Numbered from the stretch's first letter, positions 1 to 14,100 are shown. The stretch is 64,000 nucleotides of DNA from Heligmosomoides polygyrus polygyrus (GCA_947396885.1 OX377202.1:63212643-63276642), one strand, 5' to 3'. Notes: generated from the sequence alone by a model not told the origin. Program-made: numbers and translations.

Positions 1-1254
1 CGCATGTGAGGATAAACGAGATTCTTGACGGGAAGGAAAAACTAAATCATTCTAACGTAGCCTGGGGCATCCATTCTGTCGCAGAGAGATCGAGCATCGG
101 TGCACAAGCCCTTCAGGCGACCTCGATATAGTCCAGAGATCGTGACGACAGCGGAAAGGAAAGGGCTCAGATAGTGCGGAGAGGTAAGTGCGCACTAATA
201 AAAAAGGCCGCTGGTCTATCTCCCCTTCTGAAGTCTTGAGAAGATCAAGCAGTGGTCGGCGGTCGCGACTGGCAGGAGCCTCTATTCGCAGCTGCCAAGT
301 GTTGGTAGTTTTGTCAGCAGTGCACTGAACTCACTATCCTACCTCATGTGAGTGGAGAAGTTTTCGCACAGGTGGAAATTCGCGCAGAGGGTGGGGCACA
401 CATAGACACGATCCTGTTCCACACAGCAAGGACTTGCTCACTGTGAAGTGTATTTTACCGACATACCCAGCTGTGAACAAAACAATGGTGAAAACGCGGG
501 ACTAGAGCACGCAAAGATGCACGAGAAGGAGGGCGAGGGGGTCATCAGCTGCCCGCTCTCGGTGGCGACGCCGTCAAGAGACTGCTGGCCGAGATCCATT
601 TCTTCCCTTCAATCTAGCGTTAAATGTTCCCCGCCTAGACGTTCCCACACAGCAAAAACAATCTAACCAGGAAACTATCTCAAAGGCAGGTCGTAATGGC
701 CAAAGTGTTGTATATGGGCAGAATAGCCTCTCTCTGGGAAACAACAAAATGCAAATATCTCGACCCCAATACAACTCGGCGCCGAGCTAGGGACAACGGA
801 AGCTGGGCCGTTAGCGGTGTTAGCCCTCTGCCTGCGCGCAAGGGTGGGCTCAAGTTGGCTGAAACAGCGACCCTGGGGATTACGCCGCTCCTCTACCCAC
901 TGCGCCACCACCGCTCGCTCGTCATCGGTGTTTCCAGCCAACTTGAGCCCGCCCTTGCGCGCAGGCAGAGGGCTAACGCCGCCAACAACCCAGTTTCCGT
1001 CGTCCCTAGCTCGGCGCCGAGTTGTATTGGGGTCGAGATATTTGCATTTTGTTGTTTCCCAGAGAGATGCTGTTCTGCCATATACAACACTTGGGCCGCT
1101 CCGACCTACCGCTGAGATAGTATCCTGGTAAGTACCACTGCAGCATAGATCAGGTGGACGTAAAGGCGATAAATATCGGTCCGAGGAACTTTGCTGCTCT
1201 GATACGGCCAATCAAAATCTCGGAAACTCGAAAATTGTCATTGCAAAATCTTAC
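1..1254. other. Terminal part of ptp-3 intron 32; no exon seen
   Basis: No sequence matching the missing D2 catalytic motif is present on the minus strand. The stretch holds the inverted-repeat element at 667-1128 and otherwise unremarkable DNA. Confidence 0.6.
667..1128. mobile_element. Inverted-repeat element with about 200-bp terminal arms
   Basis: The left arm (about 667-870) and right arm (about 926-1128) are imperfect reverse complements: CCAGGAAACTATCTCAAAGG at the left end pairs with the CTGAGATAGTATCCTGG end, and a shared block around CTCGGCGCCGAGCTAGGGAC lies inside. The 55-bp centre contains, on the minus strand, TGGCGCAGTGGGTAGAGG, which fits a pol III A box, but I see no good B box. 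It is non-autonomous, has no coding capacity, and is probably a foldback or MITE-like element inserted in the last intron of ptp-3. Confidence 0.65.
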
Positions 1255-2104
1255 TTGTTGAATCAAATCCAGGAAAGACTCGGCCGACTTCGGGGCTCCC
1301 TGCTCCGGCCACTCAGTGTACTGGAAATGCCGGACAGTCCGAGCGATACCAGACTAAAAACCGTTCAATCACTGCATTTTGAGGGAAAGCGCTGAGGCAT
1401 TAAGAGGACAACAGGACGGAAAGTACCTGAACGTCGCAGAGCCGAAATTCACGCAGAATGTACTCTCTCATGTTGTACTCCGCTATCGGCTCAACAACCA
1501 GCTGACCAACTTGCGCTCCTGTTTCTTGTGGCCAGTACTCACAGCAGCGGCTCTGAAAAGACGTAATCTCGTAAATGACAGCTAAACAAACCAAAGACGA
1601 CAGTGTGCAATCCTAGCGTCTATGAAGCGTCATTCTCAATAAGGCCGCTACAGCATCCTTGTCAGCCCTACAAACATTTTCCACACCACTTCCGCCTTCC
1701 ACGTAAGTTAACACGCGTCAAAATAAAAGCCACCAACCCTGCCTAGCTCCCAGGTCTTGGTCAGCATGACTATGATAGCGCAGTCGTGCTCCCAAACCAT
1801 TCGCCAGAAGTCGGCGACGGTCTGCTCTGTGGGGCCTTGCGTAGCGATGTATGCACTGCGTTCTCTGAAAAAAAATCACGTTCGGAGGGCATCCACGCGT
1901 GAGAACTTCGTAATAAGGACCTTACCGATAACCATCCACCCAGCTAGCGTTCACATAGTCGCTGCCCTCGACGCCAGGGATGACCTGCAGGATGACCCTA
2001 TTGTTATCGTAGGGCAGGACGGCAGTCTGCCGATTCTTGTGGCGATTCGCCGACAAGTTCGCTATGGAGCACCGAGAATTGGCCCATTTCAGCGTCGACA
2101 GGTG
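1255..2104 (-). CDS. ptp-3: ptp-3 exons 29-32: N-terminal part of phosphatase domain D2
   Basis: Exons 1926-2104, 1738-1864, 1427-1552 and 1255-1353. D2 opens [40 protein letters not shown], then [60 protein letters not shown] and [21 protein letters not shown] replaces WPD and the KNRY tyrosine is Gln, both typical of the catalytically weak D2 of LAR-type receptors. The final exon ends in phase 0 at GTAAGA, and the HCSxGxGR exon is not found between 1 and 1254. The gene therefore continues beyond the window, with a last intron longer than 1.25 kb. Confidence 0.92.
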
Positions 2105-5100
2105 CTGTAACAACTCCAAGTCAACTATGAATGTGTAAACCATAAAGGAACTAGCTGAGCTAGCTGCGAAGACGAAGAGCGTTCCACATCGAATTCAATC
2201 CGATCTAAGCAACAGCGCCAACTCTGTGCACAAATTCTCGCTGGATTGGACAAGGAAGACACGATTACCCTGGGAAAATGCTGATTCTCCGCCAAACCAG
2301 AATGTATTTCTCAAACCCCTGAATTGAACCCATTACAGCCAGTGGGTTCGCTACAATTCGTCTTCAGAAAACCTTGCAAAACCCCACAGCGGCTTCGATC
2401 GTTGTTCGGCGAACACCAAAACAAAGATGAAGCACAAAAACAAATCAGAACAACCGAGACGGCATGAGCTGAGTGTTCTCCTTTGGCAAGTAAGATATCA
2501 ACTGCGGATCGAATTACTCTACAGCAGCTTTCAAAAAACCGAAATCTCACAGAGTGTCCCCTTCCTAGGTTGACAGTCCGTTCTGGCTTATCGCACAAGA
2601 AGAAATGTAAACAGCAACATTTACCGGATCAGCAAAACACACACTGATGTTGGTGAAAAGGAATTTTCTAGTTTTACATGCCATTGATCAAAAGGATACA
2701 GGAATGGAGGCCTTTCATTAATCCCTTCCCTGGATGCGCAACGCAGTCTACTTCTACTGCACATCACGGAGGCAATTCGAATGCGTATTTAGCCTATGCG
2801 ATGAATTACGGCGCCCAGCCCTTAAACAAACGAACGAGTTACCATTACCAGACAAATTGGGTGCCAAGTAACCGTCCGCGGAGGGCGGAAGGCTTGGTTG
2901 GTTGGCCTGACTGGATCCGAATCAAGAACCTCGACTGGGATACCAGTGACAGCCTCCGCCTCCTCCGACTCTGTTACCACGCGTCTCTCGCGCGGAGCGC
3001 AGCGCTTAGTCTCTATTAGCAAACTCATGTCAACTGACGTAAGATGTCGCTGATGGCAGAAGCTTTTGCAGATCTCGAAAAGGACGGATTTGCTCCCAGG
3101 TCAGCCGAGTCTCCATCCGCACTGAGATGGTGAACTGCTACCGGGTGTGCCTGAGAAGAACATTTGTCCACATGTCGGCGGTCGACTGTCATTTTAAAAC
3201 ACGCCTTGAAAGTGACTCCGCAATACCAAGGTCTACGGGCATCTCATAATACGCCATCCTTTAATCCTTCACCCATTAAAAGCCCGAGTTTAAGAGAAAA
3301 GTTTATATAGACGTGCTGTAAACAGCTAATTGTGGGAAGCTTGGGCTCGTAGTAGAACAGTCGGAGGAGGCAACGGCAAACACCTCTCTGGGGTCGCTCA
3401 ACAGGTGCTACACTTGCATGGCAAAGAGAAAAAACACGCTTGTCGTTCGGTATACAGCGTCAATACACACACCATATATGTAATATATACAATAAAATGC
3501 AATGTATACATACAACATCCTGCGCTATTCAGCCAAAGACCAACTCAGTGCTACACCAGTTCAACGACCCCGAGGGATGAAAGGCTTGGTTGAGCAGCAA
3601 CCTCCGAAGTGTGAACGGACTGGGGTGCACGTGAGAGTTGGCATTTTTCTCCGACTGCGCTTCGTGAATCATTATGCAGGCAAAGTACATATTCAAACTG
3701 CCTCCACGACATCGCACTGTAGTACTGGCTGACCCATAAGTAATGCAACCAAAACTCAGCCGTATAAAAGCAGAAAGAATAGGAAATTTCGTACAATTCG
3801 AAACACTATTTTACATGCGTTCTATAACAGATTACGGTGGAGCATCAGCACTCACAAGTAGCGTAAAAAGAGCTTTCAGACCGAGTGGACAGCTTTGTGG
3901 GCTGCCCCGCAGCACCTCTTAGGAATTTCATTCCTCATCCATTACAAAGAAGATATTAGACCCTACTTATTTTCTGTGCTTGTGCAGAGAAGCAGTAATT
4001 CTCCAAAACGGCAAATAATGAAGGTCAGAAATCTAAAGATGGAGGAGTTCATAGTTCGACTTTTGCAGACACAAAGTTGGGCGGATGGGTGGGAACCGCT
4101 ACCGTGTCCATTTTCTTTAGTTGCCAGAATCGCTACTTTACCACGATGCGCATTTTCCTTTATGTAGCGCGGTTGGATCCAGAGAATATGGTGTTACATT
4201 TTTATGCCTATTGGAGGGGATTTTTTTACTGATTTTTATTCTTTTTACACGAAACCCTCTAGGGAGTGTGGGGAGAGAAAATTTTAGAAACCATCAGGTT
4301 TCCTAGAAGCAATATTAAGTAGCTATTATATCGACCTTTCTAGAATGGCTCAGCTTTGGGAAATGTTTCATCGAAGCGCGGCTGAATACTCCATTTGCTT
4401 CAGCTAGTTGCTTCACTGTGTACAATCACAAGCTAGTAGCGTTCTTCAGCTGTACTCACCACCAGATGCACTCACCTGATGTTCACTATGGACGTGCACT
4501 ACACGCTTTCTCCCCTCCCACAACACTAAATGTTCAACCACCAATCTTCAGAAATTTAGCCACTTCGGAATGGGAGTGCTCCAAAGCGGACCAGAGGGAG
4601 ACATGAGGTTTTACGTGCGAGACATTACTCACTAATAAGAGCAGTTACAAACATGATAACTGACTATAGTACTGAGGGTATGTTACATAGCAGTCAGTAT
4701 GTTATTCTATGCAACCGAAAAACTCATAATAAGGCAGCCTAGCTTTGCTACGGTAGTTATGGACCACGAACGGAATGATCAGTACTGTCTTCAATTATTT
4801 ACTGTCAGGATCAGAGCGAACGCTGCATAGTGTCTGCAAGGCGGTGCGCCATGGGATTCGGGCACTTTTGAGTGGTTGAGAGTGGTACATTAGCCTCAAG
4901 AACAAGGGTGGATCGTTCAGTGAGGGCAACGCAGGAAAATTGTGCCGCCATTTCACCACACTGCACGGTTTCGCATAAGGTGCCACGCACCGATATTATT
5001 CCTTCCGGTCTTTCATTCCGCCAATGGGTTTCACTTTTGACATCAAGCGAAGGAATCGCGAGGAACTCAATACTAGAGCCCGAGGCCGCCCGCTAATGAA

Positions 5101-8100
5101 AAACGGCAAGTCTCTGGCGGTTCGAGTTACGTGTGAGGAACTTACCCTGAACTCGAGTTCCATGCCGGCCGCGCCTTCCATGGGCGCCATCTGTTGCAAG
5201 GCCATTACATGCTGGCGGAGTTTCACTGCCGGCACCTCTGTGGAGCCGCTGTTCACGGCATCGAGAACCGCGTCGTGGATGAAGATGTACTGATCCTCAG
5301 TCTGAAGTCGGCATCGGTAGCTCAGGCTCTGAATTCCACCGGCAGAGATAAACCTGCGCACCAACCTGCACCATGTACGACCGCTGACTTCGCAACGACG
5401 TCACACAACTGAATATGTCGACCGTGTTCTCGTAGCGAAGCCTTTCCAACATGCAGTCGACCACGATGAACGCCCCTGTCCTGCCGATGCCAGCACTAAA
5501 ACGGTTTCACTGAGAGAGTGGATGAAGTACGATAGGCAACCGAGGAATCACCTGCAGTGAGAGATGATCGGGCCTGCGTCCGGAGGACTGAGCGTCTTCA
5601 CTCGCTTCAAGAAAATCAGGAACGGAGTGGGGTGGTCAGGAACACCGTGGTCCGGCCAAGCGGTGTACTGAAAAAAAACGAAGTGACGAAACAATAGGTT
5701 TGGTCCGTAACCCTCGCTTGGCATGAGGGATATAAGCAGAATGCTCAAAGTGTTCACCTGGAGGTGCCGTATCTCGCGCATCTCCATCTCGCCAACCACT
5801 TGTATCCGAAAAGTCCGCATGGTATAGTGCGCAAGAACGGTGGTGTCGAGCAGCGTCACCTGAATCGGATAAAATGACGTCTGGAGGCATGCAGCACGCG
5901 GAGTGGCCTACCTGTATCTCTCCATATGTCGAGCTGCCCCTCGTAGGCCAGTATTGGTCACACTTAATCCTCGATCTCTCCTCCAGGTTCGTCAGCATCA
6001 CGATGGTAGCGGATCCCTCTTCCCAGACCATTCGCCAGAAGTCCCCGAACGTTTCTGGCAGCGGCCCCTGCGTGGCGATGTAGGCCTTCGGCTGCAAAAC
6101 ACATCTTTACCGCGAGCCGAAGCCACCTTATCGTTGAGACTACCTTATCATAGCCGTCAATGTAGTTCGCATTGATGTAGTCGGTGCCGGGTATGCCGTC
6201 GATGAAGGACAGCACCACTCTCGAGTGATCGTAAGCGACGACGTTGGCGTAGCGGTTCTTGTGCTTGTTCACGTCGGCGTTGCTGTTCTCCCAGGTGAAC
6301 TGCTGCCCGGTCTCGATCGACTCAAACTCCTGCAACGAGCTGCCTTCGCTGTCCAAGAACAACTAACCTCACCCTTCCTCAAGTCTAACCGCTTAGGATT
6401 AGTTTCGTATTTGAATGTCCTACCTGCTGAAATCCAGCATTGTTATTCAGACGCAGTCTGTCGATATGCTGGGCTAATTCGGATATCGGGACGGCAAGAT
6501 GGCTGGCAAGGTGAGCACCTAAACCATGTCATGATGTTCGAATGCGTGGCATACTGAAGCTTGGCACGAATTCTTTCCACTAAGAACATCGCTGATCTAC
6601 GACACGACCTGTTGGGTTAGGAACAGGACCCGGAGTTGAGTCCGCCAGTTTGTACCCGGACAGAAGCGGCAAACCCTAATTAAATCTGCAGTCTACCTTG
6701 TTGAATCAAACTGGTGGAACATAAGATTCAGATCCATAATCTGGCGTTGTCCTTTTACAGTAATGGATGACATCTTACACTTGTAAGCGCCTTGGCAACA
6801 AAAAAGATAAAGGTTAGACAGGAGCGGAGCAAGCCAATCTACCTGGGATGTGCGGTGCGCTTCACTTATAGGGGATACTGAGATGGTATTGCTTGGATGA
6901 GACCTGTGTCCATACCATGACTGGTAGTGCCCCATCAAGAATCGAGAAGAGAGTTGGACTGTGGTTACGCGTAAGATGCTACCGTCGCCGTGCCGACCAC
7001 GAGAAGACTATGAAATAGCAAATTCTTCGGAATGCTCGAACTGTTTCAAGCCTGAAAGATATATGGGTCCGGAGAGCCTACGACCACTCTTATCAGAACA
7101 GAGGATCTGTCATTCTGAAGCTGAATGACCTACCCTAATGCTGTGGACTCTGAGATGGACGTCATTGTGATCGAGCAGCACTGTTCTGCCGCTGAACTAC
7201 ACGCCAACGTGTCCTGCATGATGGAAGTCCGCAAGTGGCCTTGTCACCTGTCATCGAGGAGCATATCGGAGCTGCGCTTCTTTCCAGACATTACGATGCG
7301 AGGACTGTAGTAGTGTGTAAGAGCACAAGCTTTCCAAGCGCTGCTTAGATTTCCCTTACTGGCTCTCATTGCTCGCCTAGACCTTATAACGAGTTTGCAG
7401 TCGCATAGCATTCTCGCTTGCTTTCTACTGCACCAAGAAGAGCCGACAGCAGGTCTCAATTCTTCTAGTGTAGAAGCGTAGCAGAGGCTAGGATTCTTAA
7501 CCCAGCTCACAGTATAGGCAGATCCATTACAGACATGTCAGAGCTGGGCCACAATTGTCCACACCTTGCACAGAATTTACAGATCGTTTTCCGTTTCTGG
7601 CGATTCAGATGCGCGACGCAGTTGCAAAACTTTTCAGGATAGAGACGGGAAGTGCTGTAAATGCGCCACAATGGTAATGAGGTCATATTGTCTTCGGCTC
7701 GTTGTAATACCTTCTCCTTCAAGAGGACTCGTGGGTCCAAAGACGAGTCCCTACAGAACACTCTCGGCGCTGACGATAATAAGAAAATCATTGCATATGC
7801 AATTATTTACTTGCAGCCGTCTCTGGATTATCGACTTTAAGGCGATGACGGGTTACAATCTGCATGTGTGACGCCTTCAACTTATTACGAGCTATACACG
7901 GACAAAACACACTACCCCCGAAGAAAAGCCCTCTTCCAGCTAATCTCCCTGGGTGTGATTCACCCGAAAATCCATACTTATCCACACGTTCTCGATGGAA
8001 AACATCTCCACTAAGCTGTAAACCCACTCCGCAGCTAACTGCTAGAAGCACTAGCGCCAGATCCCCTCCCTAAGCAGCGGAACTGGAGCCATCTATTGGG

Positions 8101-11100
8101 CTTTCGACTGACGAGGCCGTATCCGGCGTGAAGAAGGGAGATACACACTGCTCCGGCTAGGGGCGCCGATCGATTCCTTCTAGAGGGTTCTCTCCGTGCA
8201 ACCAGCCATGGCCGCTGCGAAACACTTACCGAGCATTCCCCCACTCGACGGCAGGCACGGCAGCGGCACAGGCACGGGAGCGTAGCCCCCGCCACCAGAA
8301 CGTGACTGGCTACGCGGAAGCGGGTACAGGTCCATCGTCGACTCCATGTGCGCGTTTCCGTGACCGTTCATCTGCAAGATAAACCTTGGCGCAATGCGGA
8401 GAGAGCGCGCGGAAGACCAGCTACCTGCTCGTAGGGATTCATCACACTGCGTCCGTAAGTGTCCGTCGACAGCAGCTTGCTCGTCTCGCCCGGGATGCCG
8501 TTCATGATGTTGCCGGTGAGAGCCACTTTGGTAATCGACCCGTGACGGTGAGCTCTGCCAGCCGACTTCTTGTTGCACCTCAGCCACCTGCAAAAAGAAC
8601 ATACACTACAGCACCTGGACAGCATCAGAGAACACTCGTCGGAATGCTCACCAGCAGACGAGCATTCCTATCAGGATCGCTATGATGAGCAGCGCGATGA
8701 GTGGACCAATCAGCCAGACTCCGCCAGTCTTGGCACCGGAGCGCAGAGCTGCACGGGTGGTGAACGGTTCCGTCAGTGCTGAGTCCGAGTACAGCCGGGT
8801 GAGTTTCTCACCCATGGGAGCGCGCTTGTCGAACTGAAATCCACAGACGTTGAGTAGCCGGCGTCGCAGAGCGTTCTTGTTACTGACCTCATCTCTTCGC
8901 CTGCCGTCGGCCTTGGCGAACGAGCGCATCATCAGCCGGTACTTGGTGTTCGGTTCTAGCGGGAAGTTGTTGAAACCATTGTATATCTAAAGGATGGTGT
9001 ATGCTTGATGAGGGCTGTGACCAATGCTAATGGCTGGACGGATGGAGAGGACGAAGCCGCGACTCCGAGACGGAACGAGTGGTTCAATGAATGCGAGAAA
9101 CTTGGCCTTCCACCATCGTCCGTGTAAGCGCGCCTCAGCCCATCGTTCAGTATGGCGGTGGGGACAAACAGCGACCCCAATTAAATTGAGGGGAAACAAA
9201 TCTGATCTATCAGCAGCTACGAGCGGAAAAGCCCAGCTGCGGCACGCGGACTACAGTTGAGATAAACAGCGGGACTCAAGGCCATTCAACTGCTCGGAGC
9301 ACAGCGATGTACAGGAATCAATACTTCTGTAGAAGGGATGCCAACGGGTGTTAGACAAGGAATGAATTTCCTTCAACAGTGAGGCTTCTGAGGAAGATCT
9401 CCCCTAATGCAGACGTATTCTCGGCCTCAAGTACGATATTAACCCACACTAGAGGCTTGCGTGTGCATCAGAAGTCGTAACGAGCCCTATAAAGATAAGA
9501 TACTAGGTACGAGCTACCGGTAGCAGTCCACTCTGTCCTTCCTTAAGCGGAGCTTTCGACTCCGGTATCCTCATCAAAACCCAGAATTAGGAGTTATCAT
9601 AAGCTATTCTCTTAACTGGTATTCCCACAATGAACTCACTCTTACAAAATCAAGACAGCGCCTCCAGAGATTGTTCAGAATTGCAAGAAGCACTGATGTC
9701 TCATCCTCATTTGACTCTATGAAGCCTACGTTTCAACACTTCCGGAATACTGCGGTCATATCTGGAGCCCCATACTAGAGAGCTTATTGTTCAAAATGAA
9801 AGGGTTCGGATGATGTTTATTCAACTAGTTTACCAGAGAGCGTTTTCTGACCCGCCGTACCCTACAGGAATGCTCTCCTACAGAATTAGGTCCAAAGAGC
9901 TTAAAGCAAAAGCTCTCCTGCTGTCCTGTATAGGAATTGTGCAGATACTGCGGTAGCTTTCTAGATTCTTAAACCGCATTTATCGTTCCAAGTTCTGGCG
10001 TTTTATATTTTTGTGTAGTAGAAGGCCATGTTTGAATGTTTATACCTTCAGACTTAGTCCGCACACCTTTTTTTCAAAACGACAGGAGTAGGAAGTGTTT
10101 TTCTTCCGAGTAGCGCATTGGATCAACTAGCTATTATACAATGGATCCGAATGAATCAATTTCGGATACCCGATTCGGATATCCCGATCCGAATCATCCA
10201 ATTATCCGGCCACCGCGAAATTGCCCTTATCCGAATCATCCAAAAAATCCGGGGTTCTCAAAATCGCTCTTATCCGAATCATCCAAAAATTCGGGGTCCC
10301 AAAAACGCCTTTATCCGAATCATCCACAAATCCGGTGCCCGCAAAATAGCCCTTATCCGAATCATCCAATTATCCGGACCCTGGATGATCCGGATAAAAT
10401 CGTATAAATTCGCATAACCCGTTCAATTTCCTCGCTTCATTTTGAAATCGCGCACTTCGGATAGAAGCACATTCTAAACGAATTTCGCGGGCGGGCACGC
10501 TTCTGAGTCATACGCTTTCGCGCCCCACTGTGGAATAGCGTCGTAATGACGTTGAAAGCATTTATCACGCTGCTGAGCGTTACTTCGATCTTGGCATCTT
10601 TTTCTTCAAACACGCTGCCGGGTAACAGCAAGGACGGAGACTGAGGAAGAGAATGGATTACGCACGCCCTCTGATAGGCAATTCGCTATTTCACATTGTA
10701 TAGCATTCAGCGCAAATTGGGTCGAGGGGGAGGTCACCATGCAGAACAGCTCCATACCGCACTTTGTACTGCATGCAATTAAAAACGTTATATAACACTT
10801 GTATGCCTACCATTTGATGAACTGTGATAGACCATTTCTGATGTAATTCGAAGTTCATGTGTCTTCTTATGAAGGAGGAAAAGCACTGAATACATGGCGA
10901 CCCCATCCCCCCCCCCCACCCAATTTGCGCCGTTTGATAATGGCATTTTGGAAAGCCCGGATCTTAGAATAATTCTTCTTGGAATCAGAGATGTGAGGAA
11001 ATCTTTTAGAGAAAAGCGGAAGACGGAATAGGAACGGAAGAGCTCAAAAATGGCGGAAACAGGAATACAAAACACCGAAACGGAAATGACTCAAAACTCA

Positions 11101-14100
11101 TTACTTCGTCTAATTTTTCATAAATATACATATATCCATAATGGTAGTAATAACTGAGCTGCCGTTAACGAATTTAGATAGCGGGCAAGGCAGCATGCGA
11201 CTCTGTTTCAGCAACATATAACAATAAAAATTCTTGTATTCGTATGAATTTTCAAACAATAGTGTAACGAATCGATGATTGTGCAAAATCTATCTATAAA
11301 TAGGAAAAAAGTACTTTAAATGCAATGAACCCAGCTGATGAGTAAGATGCCAGAGCTTTCGCCACTCATAGCACTTCACGTTTCTTATTGAATGTCCCAG
11401 GTTTATCCCAATTAGGAGGGGAGAGTTAGGGTTACAGTTGCGTTCAGCACCCACGATATGACACCCACGCTCTGAGTTCGCATGGGTACCATTGTATCAT
11501 TTGACAGTAGCTGAAGCTCTGAAAAACTCAGAAGAGGAGATTCGAGAGGCAAGACACCGCATGCCCTCCTCCGACTAGGATGTATCCAATGTCCCCTATG
11601 GAAAGCATTGCTAACAACCTAAGAGTGCTCACCAGGGAATGCCGTCAGCTTCCCATGGAACTTCGGATTGAGACCTATATCACGTGAAAGAGCTCGATAC
11701 GCTGATCACAGATATGTAGACCAAATTTGCTAAATGGATCTACTAAGCGAGTTATGGCCGGCGGAAGCCGCGATGTCTTCCATGTGTTAGGCGCGCTCAA
11801 TCAGCATGGGGCGCAGTATTGCGCGGTCAGCGGTTCGGCTTTCAGCGCCGTCAGCAACGGCGGTGGCGCGGTGGTAGAGTGCTCACTCCAAAGGATTGGG
11901 TCCATTAGTTCGGTTCCCGACGCTGATGGCTTTTTTGCATTTTGTGACCTATCTTCAACGAGGACCTATAGTCTCATTTTTAGCAAATTTTTGAGCGAAC
12001 GGCTAATGGCGACTTGCATTTACGTCTATTTGAAGACGGAAACGTGCTTCAGGTAAAATGTTTTATTCATGACGTGAAGCAAGTCAGGAATTCAAATCAA
12101 AACAAAATAAAAAGTAAAAATAAAATCAAAAATCAACAAAACTTAATATACATAATAAACAAAAAGTAAAAGTTCTAGTTAAAAGTTCCGACTCCACCGA
12201 CACGACTTCGGTCGAAAAAAAAAAATTCGCTGAAACTTCGTCAGGGGTTGCCTGGGGTGCTGAACACGAATGTGACATCCGTTTTTCACGATTCGGTCGG
12301 AGAACACCCACACCTGTAACAAGGGTGGTACAGGCAGAGTCACCGATTTCGCTGGGCACTAGTTAAAAGTTCCGACTCCACTGACACGACTTCGGCCGAA
12401 CGGTTGTAGCAACGGTATTGGTGGTCTCCGACCGAATCGTGAAAAACGGATGTCAGATTCGTGATCAGCACCCCAAATATCCCCCCTAGGCGAAGTTTCA
12501 GCGAAATCGGTGACTCTGCCTGGACCACCCTTGTTGCAGATGTGGGTGTTCTCCGACCGAATCGTGAAAAACCGATGTCACATTCGTGATCAGCACCCCA
12601 GGCAACCCCTGACGAAGTTTCAGCGAAAAAAAAATTTCGACCGAAGTCGTGTCGGTGGAGTCGGAACTTTTAACTAGTGCCTTTACTTTTTGGTTGTTAT
12701 GTTTATTACGTTTTGTTGATTTTTGATTTTATTTTTACTTTTTATTTTGTTTTGATTTGAATTTCTGACCTGCTTCACGTCATGAATAAAACATTTTACC
12801 TGAAGCATGTTTTCGTCTTCAAATAGACCTAAATGCATGTCGCCATTAGCCGTTAGCTCAAAAATGTCGAAGATAGATCACAAAATGCAAAAAAACCGTC
12901 AGCTGTGGGAACCGAACCAATGAACCCAAGCCTTTGGAGCGAGCATTCTACCACTGCGCCCCCGTCGCTGCTGACGGCGCTGATAGACAAATAAACAATT
13001 CAAATAGACATCATCCAAAAATCCGGGGTCCGCGAAATCGCCATTATCCGAATCATCCAATTATCCGAAGATTTTCGATCGGATCCAATGTATACTAGTT
13101 ATGCAGAAGAGAAACGCCTCGCCATTCGAGAGAGCACCTCCAGGATATCATGCGTCTTTTGGAATGGGTTTTGACAGCACATCAGCTTTCACGCTTGGTG
13201 TCTGCTTTCTTGTACGCACATTTATGAGGATGCTGGCATAGTTTACTGCTCTGAGCCGGCATTAAATTTCCGTCATTTCCTTCTGCAACCTCTCCCAGTG
13301 TAGTTTGCTGATACCGCATTTTCGACTGTGCTCTTAGCAGCTGCGGTGCGCTTACCAATTTCATTTTTCCCTCCTCCCCTTTTCTTGGACAAATCTGATT
13401 TTTGTTCCATTAGCATCGTGCTTGCACTGTAGTGACGTCAACAGGCAGCTTAGATTTTACTCGTCTACTGCGGTTCGTTCTTGCGCCTGGGGTTCGTTTT
13501 AGATCAAACGCCCGCCTCAGAATAACCCTGATGAGTTTACAAATATACAGCCTTCGTATGAGTATTAAGTTTTTTTTAGCAGTTTTGCAACTTCAACTTA
13601 TGGTTAGCATCAATCCAGAGAAATTTTAGCAGCTTTACTCCTTGAGCCAAACATTTTCCAGCGCGGTGCAGCCTTGGATTCACATGGCTTACTAGCTCAT
13701 CATGTTGAAGACCACTATGCTCCTTGTTGCTTATAGTGAATAATCACACTTTGGCTCTTCGTTCTTTGATTCTAGTGGTTCTTATCTTTTGCTGTTGTTA
13801 ACTGTACACCATTTTGCGGGATGCCCCAGGCATTTCACTTCAACGGGATGCTGTGGAGGCAACTTAAGGCTGCATGGCCTGTACATTTTTTTGCGTTTGC
13901 CAACCATTTAACAAGTCAGGGTTTTATTCTTCCCAGGCGAGTACCAATTCACTAGGGATGGAAGGCCTGGGTGAAGTGGGCGGGAAAACCTAACCAAGAA
14001 CCTGGAATTGGGCGCACGCGAAAGCCGGTACCTCCCGCAACCGCGCTACCAATTTTTCATTTCAATTACCACGCGTCTAATCCATCATAGCTCAGCTTTA

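Larger units (their letters stand above)
2105..5145. other. ptp-3 intron 28 with two dispersed-repeat copies
   Basis: Between the D1 and D2 exons. It holds copies of the dispersed repeat at 2740-3020 and 3540-3740; the rest shows no recognisable feature. Confidence 0.5.
10127..13100. mobile_element. 3-kb composite repeat element with inverted ends
   Basis: The left end (ACTAGCTATTATACAATGGA then TCCGAATG) and the right end (CGGATCCAATGTATACTAGT) are inverted copies. Just inside the left end is a tandem array of about 43-bp units (10185-10400) based on TTATCCGAATCATCCAAAAA. One and a half units in the same orientation lie inside the right end (13010-13075). Between them is a 1.2-kb inverted-repeat block (about 11845-12985). 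There are no intact coding frames. It may be one large non-autonomous transposon, or a satellite-bearing element later split by the inner block. Confidence 0.6.

Noticed and set aside
1..660. Remaining D2 phosphatase exon with the HC-x5-R motif
   Set aside because: I read the minus strand in all frames here and found nothing resembling the motif, so the exon must lie outside the window.
675..1211. 178-codon minus-strand ORF and its plus-strand mirror ORFs
   Set aside because: They are two readings of the same inverted-repeat element; the similarity between strands comes from the palindrome, not from a gene.
5302..5328. Use of the AG at 5329-5330 as the acceptor of the last D1 exon
   Set aside because: It would insert nine residues between MVQ and TEDQY, a junction that is invariant in the family; the AG at 5302-5303 gives the expected MVQTEDQY.
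10118..10417. Ile/Arg/Ser- and Pro/Asn/His-rich ORFs
   Set aside because: Translations of the 43-bp tandem array in two frames; no sign of coding selection.
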